From JAGOGN01 sp036652735 (lineage in GTDB: Bacteria; Bacillota; Clostridia; Lachnospirales; Lachnospiraceae), in assembly GCA_036652735.1 (NCBI GenBank), contig JAVVVI010000004.1, forward strand, positions 1 through 64,000: a DNA stretch of 64,000 nucleotides, read 5' to 3'. This document shows, piece by piece, positions 35,305-43,881 of this stretch (position 1 is its first letter; each line of letters starts with the position of its first letter). Both the position numbers and the translations under genes were made by a program. The notes under the pieces are model-generated. The model saw only the letters and a list, made by a program, of their open reading frames with translations. It ran no database searches and was not told the DNA's origin.

Positions 35305-37887
35305 ATGGAGAATGGAATGCTTTCAAACCAATTAGTAAACTATGCAAATGAGAACTATCAAAAACGCAGGCAATTATTCGGAGTGTTAGGCAGGGAACTT
35401 GATGAGAAAATTCAGGAATGTACCTGCGACGAAGGGGTTTTATTACGCTTTTTGTATGGAACGATGCCACTACAGGATGCAGGAGAGTATGATTTTTCCA
35501 TTTTCTTAAGTTATGTGAGACATGGATTATATTTAAGAGAAGAAATGAACTGGTGCAGAGAGCTTCCGGAAGATTTGTTTGTTCAATATGTATTATATTA
35601 TCGAATTAATTCAGAAGCAATTACAGATTGCCGAACCTGTTTTTATAAAGAGCTTGCCCCACTGGTAAAAGGAAAGAACGTAGAAGAGGCAGTCATTGCC
35701 ATTAACTACTGGTGTGCAGAACATGCCACATATCAGGCAAGCGATAATCGAACCTGTGCACCAATCACGGTGTATCAATCAGGAAGTGGAAGGTGCGGAG
35801 AGGAATCGACGTTTGCAATAAGTGCATTGCGAAGTGTGGGAATTCCTGCCAGACAGGTGTACACTCCAAGCTGGGCTCATTGTGATGATAATCATGCATG
35901 GGTAGAAGTATATATGGAACAGGAATGGAGATTTTTGGGAGCCTGTGAACCGGAAGAGGTATTAAATAAAGGATGGTTTTTAAATGCAGCATCACGAGCC
36001 TTGTTGATTCACAGCAGGGCTTTTAGTGATTTCTTTTTCCAGAATAGGGAAGAATTGATTGGAAGAAAAGAAGGTGTCTTTTTTTACAACAGTACAGCGA
36101 CGTATGCAAAAACAGCACTGGTGACCATACGAGTCATGGGTTTGGACGGCTGTCCACAAGCCGGTGCAGAGGTTGTTCTGGAGGTTCCCAATATGGCGGA
36201 GTATGGCGAGTTGGCAACGCTTATCACAGATGCCAAGGGAGAGGTACAAATTCGTCTTGGAATCGGTGATATTCATATAAGAGCTTACTACAATGAGTGC
36301 ATTGCACAGTGTGTTTCAATGGTTCAGGAAAAAGAACCCATTCAGCTCACACTCTTAAAGGAAGAAGGCTATTGGGAAGCGGAAAAAGAAATCTGGACCA
36401 ATTGGGAAGTGAGAGCACCACTGGATGGTGGGGTACAGCCACCCAAGGAAAGTAGCGAACAGAAGAAAGCGAATCGGGAGAAACTAAATGAGGCGGCAGA
36501 TATTAGAACGAGGCGTCTCTTAGAAGCTTCTGATGTTCCAGCTAACGGTAAATGTAATGATGCAGAAGATCTTTTGAAAAAAGCAGGCGGTAATGTTCAG
36601 GAAATCAATCAGTTTCTTGCTGCCGACGATAGTCCACAGCGAACACAACTGCTTTATAGTTTGAGTGAAAAAGATTTAAAGGATGCGTCCGCACATATTT
36701 TAGAAGACCACTTATCAGCAGTTCAACAGCGAGGAAACTTAGAAGAAACCATCTATATACCATATTTGCTTTGTCCAAGAATTGAATATGAAGAATTAAG
36801 TCCTTATAGAAGCTTTATTCAGTCCTTTTTTTCCGAACAGCAAAAAGAGCTGTTTCGAAATCACCCTCAGGAGATCTGGAACTATATCACAGAGAACATT
36901 TCTTATGATCCGTCACAGGAATACAGTACCCTTCGCAGCATACCCCAAGCTGTCCTACAATTAAAACAGGGAAGTTTAATAAGCAGAAGAATTTTGTTTG
37001 TGGCAATATGCAGAACATTGGGAATTCCTGCCCGTATTCATACTCAGATGCACTGGGTACAGTATTACCAACAGAATACAGTTGTCGATGTGGAGGAAGA
37101 GGCCTTAGGTGCAACAGGGGAACTTGTATTGTGTATAGAAGGAAAAAATGAGTGGACGTATCATCAGAATTATACCATTGGAAGATGGACAGAACATCAT
37201 TTTGAGACCATTGACCAATTGGAACCAAACTGGATACAAGGCAGTGCCGGCATATTCTTAAACCCCGGGAAGTACCGTATTTTAACCGCGGTGCGTATGC
37301 CAAATGGGAACCAGCAGCTGGGATCCTACTGTTTTCAGATTCACTCTGGTGAGTGCAGGAAGGTGGAACTTTTCGACCCTAAAGTAAATCCGGAGGATCT
37401 GCTTGTGAAGAACAAGCTTTTGCCCATGACTTTTTCAGAGGTCTTTTGTGAGAAAGAAGTTCAATTATCTCAGGTATTAGAGAATCGTATGAGTCTGTTA
37501 ATATTTCTAGAGGAGGGAAAGGAACCAACAGAGCATGTCCTGAATGAATTATTACAGGTGGGAGATAAGATGAAAGACACGGATATTTTAATTTTATTTG
37601 TGATACAAAGGATAGAGGCATTAAAGGATGCTAAGATCGAACAGGTAATTAATAAAATTCCACAGATTCGCGTCTTTCTGGATGCAGAATTTTCAAATTT
37701 GGAGCCACTGGCAAGGAGAATGTATGTGGACCCGGAAAAACTGCCTCTTATGGTTTTAATACAAAAAGAAATGACAGGAATATATGGATGCAGCGGCTAT
37801 AATGTGGGGAGTGTAGATTTGGCATTACAGATTGCACGTATGATGAAGGAGGACGAAGATGATTACAGTAGTTACAGAAAAAAATAA
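35305..37887 (+). CDS. Large protein with two transglutaminase-like domains
   Basis: An 860-residue protein without signal peptide or membrane segment, so probably cytoplasmic. The first transglutaminase-like domain (about residues 120-235) has Cys164 in GSGRCGEE and His197 in DDNHAWVEV, with the GACEPE end seen in this subfamily. A beta-sandwich region follows (about 270-345). A second domain (about 510-620) keeps the fold (IPQAVLQLKQGSLISRR, LGIPARIHTQ) but has Ser-Arg where the catalytic Cys should be. The last 130 residues look like a thioredoxin-like fold without a CxxC motif. It overlaps the M17 peptidase gene by 29 bases. Function unknown; a peptide hydrolase or amidase role is inference. 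Confidence 0.8.
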   Translation: MENGMLSNQLVNYANENYQKRRQLFGVLGRELDEKIQECTCDEGVLLRFLYGTMPLQDAGEYDFSIFLSYVRHGLYLREEMNWCRELPEDLFVQYVLYYRINSEAITDCRTCFYKELAPLVKGKNVEEAVIAINYWCAEHATYQASDNRTCAPITVYQSGSGRCGEESTFAISALRSVGIPARQVYTPSWAHCDDNHAWVEVYMEQEWRFLGACEPEEVLNKGWFLNAASRALLIHSRAFSDFFFQNREELIGRKEGVFFYNSTATYAKTALVTIRVMGLDGCPQAGAEVVLEVPNMAEYGELATLITDAKGEVQIRLGIGDIHIRAYYNECIAQCVSMVQEKEPIQLTLLKEEGYWEAEKEIWTNWEVRAPLDGGVQPPKESSEQKKANREKLNEAADIRTRRLLEASDVPANGKCNDAEDLLKKAGGNVQEINQFLAADDSPQRTQLLYSLSEKDLKDASAHILEDHLSAVQQRGNLEETIYIPYLLCPRIEYEELSPYRSFIQSFFSEQQKELFRNHPQEIWNYITENISYDPSQEYSTLRSIPQAVLQLKQGSLISRRILFVAICRTLGIPARIHTQMHWVQYYQQNTVVDVEEEALGATGELVLCIEGKNEWTYHQNYTIGRWTEHHFETIDQLEPNWIQGSAGIFLNPGKYRILTAVRMPNGNQQLGSYCFQIHSGECRKVELFDPKVNPEDLLVKNKLLPMTFSEVFCEKEVQLSQVLENRMSLLIFLEEGKEPTEHVLNELLQVGDKMKDTDILILFVIQRIEALKDAKIEQVINKIPQIRVFLDAEFSNLEPLARRMYVDPEKLPLMVLIQKEMTGIYGCSGYNVGSVDLALQIARMMKEDEDDYSSYRKK

Positions 37888-39289
37888 GGAAGTGCATGTG
37901 GAATTTTCAACAGAGGAAGCATGTCAAAGCAAAAGCAACCCAATGAGTCAGGTGTTTCATGGAAACTATCAGGAAAGTTTTTTAATTCCGGCAGAGGGAA
38001 GAACGATTCTTTTAATGGGCTGCGGAAAAGAAAAAGAATTAACGTTATTTCGAGTAAAAGAGATTTTTGCATTTACAGCAAGCCAGCTCACAAAGTATAA
38101 GATCAAAGAGGCTTCCATGGACGTGGGTTACTTTGTTGACCGCTGTGGGAAAGAAGCATTGACGCAGGCAGTAATTGGATTAAATCTTGGAAGTTATTCT
38201 TATTGTTATAAAAAAAGTGAACCCAAACACGAGCAGGTGGATGGTAAGTATGAGCTTATGGGGATTCAGTTCTTTTCCGATAAGGAGCATTTTATAGAAG
38301 AGGGGGAGGAATTAAGCAGAAGCATATGTTTTGCAAGAGATCTCTCTAATACACCGGGTAATCATATGCGTCCGGAAAAACTGGTGGACAGTATTGCCGA
38401 GTTTGAGGAAGATGCTGGGATTACTGTAACCAAAATAAAGTATGAGGAATTAAAAAAACTGGGTATGGAGGCATTATGCGGAGTAGGAGAAAGCAGTGAA
38501 TTTCTTCCATACCTTCTTATTCTAAATTATAAAGGAGCACCAGATGCCAATGAGACCTATGGACTGGTTGGAAAGGGAGTAACCTGCGATACCGGTGGAT
38601 ATTGCCTAAAGGGAAGCCAAAGCATGGCCGGTATTAAAGGTGATATGGCAGGAGCGGCAGCAGTTGCCGGGGCAGTTCATGCCATTGCAAGGGAAAAGCT
38701 TCCATTGAATGTAACCGCAATTCTTCCAATTTGTGAAAACCGGATTTCCCCGTCTTCTCATTTACCGGGTGATGTAATTACAACCTACAGCGGAAAAACA
38801 GTGGAGATTGCCAATACCGATGCAGAGGGAAGGTTGATTCTGGCAGATGCTATTAGTTATGGAATTCGCAATCTTGGAATTACAAAAATTGTGGATATTG
38901 CAACCCTTACCGGAGCAGCCTGGAGTGCACTGGGGTATACAATTGCGGCTTCTCTATCCAATGAGGATGCGTTCTATTCTTTATTTCAAAAGGGGCTGGA
39001 GCATTCTACAGAGACCTATCTACGGTTTCCGTATGGTGAAGAACATGATAAAATGATTGAGAGCAATGTGGCAGATCTAAAGAATATGGGTTCTAATTGT
39101 TGTGGTGTGATTACAGCAGGTCTCTTTATTCGTCAGTTTGTTGAGGATAAGCCATGGATTCATTTGGATATTGCAGGAACTGCCTGGTGTGAGACACCTT
39201 GCTTCTCTTTTGAGAGCAAAGGAGCAACCGGAGCTGGAGTTACTTCTTTGTATTATCTAATCAAAGAAGCAGCCGGTCTTCGTTTATAG
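37859..39289 (+). CDS. M17 leucyl aminopeptidase
   Basis: A 476-residue dizinc aminopeptidase. Metal and catalytic residues are in place: Lys239 and Asp244 in VGKGVTCDTGG, catalytic Lys251, Asp262 in IKGDMAGAA, and NTDAEGRL at 319-326 carrying the Asp/Glu ligands and catalytic Arg. The N-terminal domain (about 1-150) is divergent as usual. The start ATG lies inside the end of the transglutaminase-like gene after AGGAGGACG. It would release N-terminal residues from peptides, fitting the Opp and Tld neighbours. Confidence 0.94.
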   Translation: MITVVTEKNKEVHVEFSTEEACQSKSNPMSQVFHGNYQESFLIPAEGRTILLMGCGKEKELTLFRVKEIFAFTASQLTKYKIKEASMDVGYFVDRCGKEALTQAVIGLNLGSYSYCYKKSEPKHEQVDGKYELMGIQFFSDKEHFIEEGEELSRSICFARDLSNTPGNHMRPEKLVDSIAEFEEDAGITVTKIKYEELKKLGMEALCGVGESSEFLPYLLILNYKGAPDANETYGLVGKGVTCDTGGYCLKGSQSMAGIKGDMAGAAAVAGAVHAIAREKLPLNVTAILPICENRISPSSHLPGDVITTYSGKTVEIANTDAEGRLILADAISYGIRNLGITKIVDIATLTGAAWSALGYTIAASLSNEDAFYSLFQKGLEHSTETYLRFPYGEEHDKMIESNVADLKNMGSNCCGVITAGLFIRQFVEDKPWIHLDIAGTAWCETPCFSFESKGATGAGVTSLYYLIKEAAGLRL

Positions 39290-39301
39290 GAGGAGAGGAG
39301 C

Positions 39302-40060
39302 ATGAACTATATACTGGAAGGGTGTGTAGACAGTGTAGAATCAGCATTGATTGCCACAGAGGGCGGAGCAAATCGTTTAGAACTTTGCGCAAATCTGGTA
39401 ATTGGAGGCACAACACCTACAAGAGCGTTTGTCCAAAGGGTAAAAAAAGAATGCAAAAACAGATGCCATGTATTAATTCGGCCACGGTTTGGAGATTTTT
39501 GCTATAGTAAGTACGAATTTGAGATTATGTGTGAGGAAATACAACAATTTTGTGAGCTGGGAGTGGAGGGCATAGTAATCGGAGCACTGACTCCGGATGG
39601 AAATTTAGACCTTAAGCAAATGGAAAAATTTTGTCAGCTGGCAGGTGAGCGGAGTGTTACCCTTCATCGCTGCTTTGATGTGTGTGCAGATCCTTTGAGA
39701 ACATTGGAAGAAGCGAAGCAGTTAAGACTTCAAACAATTCTTACCTCCGGACAGAAGAACCATTGCCTGGAAGGGAAAAACTGTATAAAAGAATTGGTAA
39801 AACGCAGTGAGGGCAAGATTGACATTATGGTTGGTGGTGGTGTAAATGCAGAGGTTATTTCAACACTTTTTGGGGAGGTTCGGGCAACTTCCTATCATAT
39901 GTCCGGAAAAGTGGAGATTGAAAGCAGAATGCACTATCGAAAAAACGGGATTTCCATGGGAATAGAGGGAATGGGAGAATATAGCAGCTTTAGAACGGAT
40001 TATGAAACCATTCGCCGGGCAGCAGATACATTAAAAGGACTAACAGGAGGACAGGCATGA
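39302..40060 (+). CDS. cutC: CutC-family TIM-barrel protein
   Basis: A 252-residue protein. The family marks GGANRLELCANLVIGGTTPT near the start, IRPRFGDFCYS, and VTLHRCFDVCADP are present, and the length is standard. CutC was named for copper homeostasis, but the biochemical activity is unproven. It carries several extra cysteines. It starts 12 bases after the peptidase stop with AGGAGAGGAG, and ends in an ATGA overlap with folC. Its place among peptidases may hint at a metabolic rather than copper role; that is speculation. Confidence 0.92.
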   Translation: MNYILEGCVDSVESALIATEGGANRLELCANLVIGGTTPTRAFVQRVKKECKNRCHVLIRPRFGDFCYSKYEFEIMCEEIQQFCELGVEGIVIGALTPDGNLDLKQMEKFCQLAGERSVTLHRCFDVCADPLRTLEEAKQLRLQTILTSGQKNHCLEGKNCIKELVKRSEGKIDIMVGGGVNAEVISTLFGEVRATSYHMSGKVEIESRMHYRKNGISMGIEGMGEYSSFRTDYETIRRAADTLKGLTGGQA

Positions 40061-41358
40061 CTTATTTAGAAACAAAGACTTATTTGGAATCCATAAGCAA
40101 GAGGGGCTCCATCCTGGGTATGGAGAGTATTACCAATCTAATGAGCCGGCTGGATCATCCGGAGGAAAAATTAAAAGTTATACATATTGCAGGAACCAAT
40201 GGAAAAGGATCGGTTAGTGCAATGCTTGGCAGCGTATTCATGGAGCAGGGATTAAAGGTGGGGATCTTCAATTCACCGGCAGTTTTTTCTCCCCGGGAAA
40301 TTATAACAATTAATGGAGTCCCAATCTCAGAAGAACAGGAAACACAGGTTGTTGAGACCGTTAAAAAAGCCTGTGAAGAGATGATAAAACAGAATCTTCC
40401 ACAGCCCACCGTCTTTGAGGTGGAAACTGCTGCCGCTTATGAATTCTTTTTTGAGCAAAATTGTGATTATGTTATTATGGAAGTTGGTCTGGGAGGAAGA
40501 GAGGATGCAACGAATGTAATAAAAAAGCCCCTGTGTACGGTAATTACTTCTATCAGCATGGATCATTGTGGAATTTTAGGAGATTCACTGAAAAAAATCG
40601 CAGAGGCAAAGGCAGGAATCTTGAAAGAAGGGGTAACGGCAGTGATTGGATACCAGTTACCGGAGGTATATGAAGTATTAAGACAGCAGGCAATGGAAAA
40701 AAACTGCACCACCTACTATGCAGAAGATTTAAAATTGGAACAGATCCAGATGACGGTGGAAGGATTGAACTGTGTGGCAGCAGGATTTGGAGCAGTGCAT
40801 CTTTCCTTAACGGGAGCAGCTCAAATTGAAAATCTGGCTTTAGTGCTTCAGACCGTCTGCGCCCTGAAATCCCTTGGAGTGCAGCTGGAAATGGACAAGA
40901 TCAATTCTGCCTTACAGAAGGTAAGCTGGCCCGGAAGATTTCAGGTGGTTTCCCAGAATCCGGTTTTCATTCTTGACGGAGCACACAATCCCGATGCGGC
41001 AAAAAAACTAAGAATTACCTTAGATAGCTTATGGAATCACAAAAAAATAATTTTTATTATTGGGGTATTGGCAGATAAAGATTATGTGGAAGTATTGCGG
41101 CAGATTCTTACACAAAAAGATGTGGTTTATACCATTACACCACAAAATGCCAGAGGCTTGTCCGGGGACACACTGTTAAGGGAAGTAAAGAATTTCTTGA
41201 CGAATGCCACGTCTTGTTCTACAGTTAAAGAAGCAGTAAATGCTGCGCTTAAATCAGCAGCCGGAGAAGACGTTATTGTGGCATTTGGTTCATTGTCCTA
41301 TTTAAGTCAGGTAAAGGATGCACTGGAGGAAGAAGACAGGAATGGAATATGTGGATAA
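40057..41358 (+). CDS. folC: Folylpolyglutamate synthase / dihydrofolate synthase
   Basis: A 433-residue Mur-ligase-type enzyme adding glutamate to (dihydro)folate. The P-loop GTNGKGSV (about residues 47-54), EVGLGGREDATN, and the C-terminal FILDGAHNPDAAKKL are typical. It starts in an ATGA overlap with cutC, preceded by AGGAGGACA. It is the first of a folate gene run with folP and folB-folK. Confidence 0.96.
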   Translation: MTYLETKTYLESISKRGSILGMESITNLMSRLDHPEEKLKVIHIAGTNGKGSVSAMLGSVFMEQGLKVGIFNSPAVFSPREIITINGVPISEEQETQVVETVKKACEEMIKQNLPQPTVFEVETAAAYEFFFEQNCDYVIMEVGLGGREDATNVIKKPLCTVITSISMDHCGILGDSLKKIAEAKAGILKEGVTAVIGYQLPEVYEVLRQQAMEKNCTTYYAEDLKLEQIQMTVEGLNCVAAGFGAVHLSLTGAAQIENLALVLQTVCALKSLGVQLEMDKINSALQKVSWPGRFQVVSQNPVFILDGAHNPDAAKKLRITLDSLWNHKKIIFIIGVLADKDYVEVLRQILTQKDVVYTITPQNARGLSGDTLLREVKNFLTNATSCSTVKEAVNAALKSAAGEDVIVAFGSLSYLSQVKDALEEEDRNGICG

Positions 41359-41803
41359 ACTCATGAACAACACTACATATTTGGAGGTTGTAAAACAAAT
41401 TGAAGAATATGAAAAGAAAAGAAAATTTTGTCGGCATGGGTTGGAGCATTATTTAAGTGTTGCACGCATTGCATATATTATGAATTTGGAACAGGAGCTT
41501 CATCAGGATAAGGAATTTATCTACTTATGTGCATTACTTCATGATATTGGGAGAGTATACGAGTATGAAAATGGACAGCCTCATGAACTGGGGGGCGTGG
41601 TTCTTGCAAAGAAGTTCCTGGAAGAGATTGACTATCCCCAGGAAAAAAGAGCTGAGATCCTAAAAGGAATTGGGGAACATCGGAAAGAGGAGGATACACT
41701 TTTTTGGTTTGCGGACAAACGTGCCCGTAATTGCTTTTTATGCGAAGCAGCAGCGGACTGTAATTGGAAGGATGAGAAACGAACCAAAACCATTGAGTGG
41801 TAA
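41342..41803 (+). CDS. HD-domain phosphohydrolase
   Basis: A 153-residue HD-superfamily protein. The metal-binding pattern is seen as RHGLEHYLSVARIA, then ALLHDIGRVYEYEN, with further His in GEHRKEED and a closing Asp. The substrate is unknown; being between folC and folP suggests a role in the pterin branch, for example dephosphorylating a pterin intermediate. Two starts are possible; the one chosen has GGAGGAAG ten bases upstream and overlaps folC by 17 bases. A Cys-rich tail (NCFLCEAAADC) is unusual. Confidence 0.78.
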   Translation: MEYVDKLMNNTTYLEVVKQIEEYEKKRKFCRHGLEHYLSVARIAYIMNLEQELHQDKEFIYLCALLHDIGRVYEYENGQPHELGGVVLAKKFLEEIDYPQEKRAEILKGIGEHRKEEDTLFWFADKRARNCFLCEAAADCNWKDEKRTKTIEW

Positions 41804-41809
41804 AAAAAT

Positions 41810-42619
41810 ATGAGGATAGGAACAAAGGAGTTTGATACCGATCATAATACGTATGTAATGGGAATTCTAAATGTGACACCGGATTCATTTTCAGATGGTG
41901 GAAAGTTCAGGGAACTTGACCGGGCGTTGTATCAGGCGGAAAAGATGATAATAGAAGGTGCCTCAATTATTGATGTTGGAGGAGAATCTACCAGACCTGG
42001 GTGTGGACAGGTTTCAGCTCAGGAGGAAATAAATCGGATTGCACCGGTAATACGAGGAATAAAAGAGCGATTTGATACGATTATCTCTATTGATACTTAT
42101 AAGGCAGAGACTGCAAATGAGGCAGTTAAACTGGGTGCGGATTTAATCAATGATATCTGGGGACTAAAAAAAGATCCTGCCATGGGAAAACTCATTGCTG
42201 AGACGGGTGTTGCCTGCTGCCTTATGCACAATAGAGCGAAGGCGGATGGTTATTCTGATTTTATGAAGGACATGAAAAAGGACCTGGAAGAGACCATAGC
42301 GCTTGCCCATAAGGCAGCTATTTCCCAGGATAAGATTATTCTGGATCCGGGCGTTGGCTTTGGAAAAGGCTATCAGGAGAATCTGCTTGCGATTCGTAAT
42401 GTGGGAGAATTAAAGGAATTTGGATATCCGGTGCTTTTAGCAACCTCAAGAAAGTCAGTAATTGGAACTGCCCTGGACCTGGATGTGGAGCAGCGAGTGG
42501 AAGGCACCATTGCCACAACGGTAATGGCTGTTATGGCAGGCTGTGGATTTGTCCGGGTTCATGATATAAAAGAAAACAGAAGAGCAATTCTTATGACAGA
42601 AGCCATAATCGGGCGATAG
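41810..42619 (+). CDS. folP: Dihydropteroate synthase
   Basis: A 269-residue TIM-barrel enzyme, the sulfonamide target, joining pterin and p-aminobenzoate. MGILNVTPDSFSDGG, DVGGESTRPG, DLINDIWG, and the phosphate-binding ending TSRKSVIG are all present. It starts six bases after the HD gene and is followed by folB-folK. Confidence 0.97.
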   Translation: MRIGTKEFDTDHNTYVMGILNVTPDSFSDGGKFRELDRALYQAEKMIIEGASIIDVGGESTRPGCGQVSAQEEINRIAPVIRGIKERFDTIISIDTYKAETANEAVKLGADLINDIWGLKKDPAMGKLIAETGVACCLMHNRAKADGYSDFMKDMKKDLEETIALAHKAAISQDKIILDPGVGFGKGYQENLLAIRNVGELKEFGYPVLLATSRKSVIGTALDLDVEQRVEGTIATTVMAVMAGCGFVRVHDIKENRRAILMTEAIIGR

Positions 42620-42628
42620 GAGACAATA

Positions 42629-43453
42629 ATGGATCAAATTAGAATTCAGAACTTAGAAGTATTTGGAAATCATGGGGTATTCCCGGAGGAAACCAAATTA
42701 GGACAGAAATTTTTGGTAAATGCCAAGCTTTTTATGAATACCAGACAAGCAGGTGTAGAGGACGATTTGAACAATAGCGTAAATTATGGAACAATCTGTC
42801 ATGAAATTACAGATTATTTCAAAAAGCATACCTTTCACTTAATTGAAGCGGTTGCGGAGCATCTGGCGGCACATCTTCTTACAGACTATCCATTGATTCG
42901 GGAAATAGAATTAGAGATTGTAAAACCCTGGGCACCCATTGGACTGCCATTGGATCAGGTGAGTGTATGCATACACAGAGCATGGCATCAGGCATACATT
43001 TCTTTTGGGTCAAATATGGGAGAGCGAGCAAGCAATATCAGAGGCGGAATTGAAGCTTTAAGTAAAGCCGGTGGTTGTCATGTTACCAAAATATCAGATT
43101 TAATTGTAACAAAAGCCTATGGGGTTACACAGCAGGATGATTTTTTAAATGGCTGTCTGGAATTGGAGACACTATTGGATCCTTTAGAATTGCTTATGGT
43201 ATTACATGAAATTGAAAGCGCAGCGGGGAGAGAACGGCTGTTACATTGGGGCCCACGAACCTTAGATTTAGATATTCTCTTTTTTGATAAAGAAATCATA
43301 GAAACAAAGGATCTGATTATTCCCCATGTGGATATGCAGAATCGTTTATTTGTCTTACAGCCTCTTTGCCAGATTGCTCCAAATTACAGACATCCAATAC
43401 AAAACCGTACCATGACAGAGTTATTATATGAATTACAAAAAAGGGGGGAGTAG
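42629..43453 (+). CDS. folBK: FolB-FolK fusion: dihydroneopterin aldolase and HPPK
   Basis: A 274-residue two-domain protein. Residues about 1-117 are dihydroneopterin aldolase (VFGNHGVFPEETKLGQKF, catalytic Lys in IVKPWAP). Residues about 119-274 are hydroxymethyldihydropterin pyrophosphokinase (AYISFGSNMGERASNI, then WGPRTLDLDILFF). The fusion supplies consecutive steps and makes the pterin pyrophosphate used by FolP. GTP cyclohydrolase (folE) is not in the window. Confidence 0.95.
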   Translation: MDQIRIQNLEVFGNHGVFPEETKLGQKFLVNAKLFMNTRQAGVEDDLNNSVNYGTICHEITDYFKKHTFHLIEAVAEHLAAHLLTDYPLIREIELEIVKPWAPIGLPLDQVSVCIHRAWHQAYISFGSNMGERASNIRGGIEALSKAGGCHVTKISDLIVTKAYGVTQQDDFLNGCLELETLLDPLELLMVLHEIESAAGRERLLHWGPRTLDLDILFFDKEIIETKDLIIPHVDMQNRLFVLQPLCQIAPNYRHPIQNRTMTELLYELQKRGE

Positions 43454-43879
43454 ATGAAGAATTTCTTAAAAGAAAAGATTAAGATTAAATCCAACAGTTT
43501 TTTACTGAAAACAGCTCATATTCTGGAAATTGTGGTAGGTGTAATTCTCATTGCAGCAATTTTGATTTCCATTGTACCTTTAATATCAGGTGTGATAGGA
43601 CTCTATCGTTCAGGTGGAAATGTGAATGCATTTCAAACAGTGTTAGGACAAATGTTCAATGTGATTATCGGAATAGAATTCTTGAAGATGATATGCCGCT
43701 ACAATATGGATTCGGTGATTGAAGTGTTGCTGTTTACCTTGGCCAGACAGATGGTAATTGAGCATGGAACACCGGTTGGAAATTTGTTGACAATTATTGC
43801 AATTGCCGTTATGTTTGTAATCCGAAAATTTTTATTTGTAAAAGAATATGATGATCCAACAGAAGAGAAAGAGGAGTAA
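43454..43879 (+). CDS. Small membrane protein, PsiE-like
   Basis: A 141-residue protein with about four membrane segments (near residues 20-42, 55-78, 85-100, 112-130) and a basic N-terminus. The arrangement and the segment reading VIIGIEFLKMICRY then LARQMVIEHGTPVGNLLTII resemble the PsiE (phosphate-starvation-inducible) family, though I hold this loosely. Its start codon follows directly on the folB-folK stop, with GGGGGGAG as ribosome binding site. Confidence 0.65.
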   Translation: MKNFLKEKIKIKSNSFLLKTAHILEIVVGVILIAAILISIVPLISGVIGLYRSGGNVNAFQTVLGQMFNVIIGIEFLKMICRYNMDSVIEVLLFTLARQMVIEHGTPVGNLLTIIAIAVMFVIRKFLFVKEYDDPTEEKEE

Positions 43880-43881
43880 AG

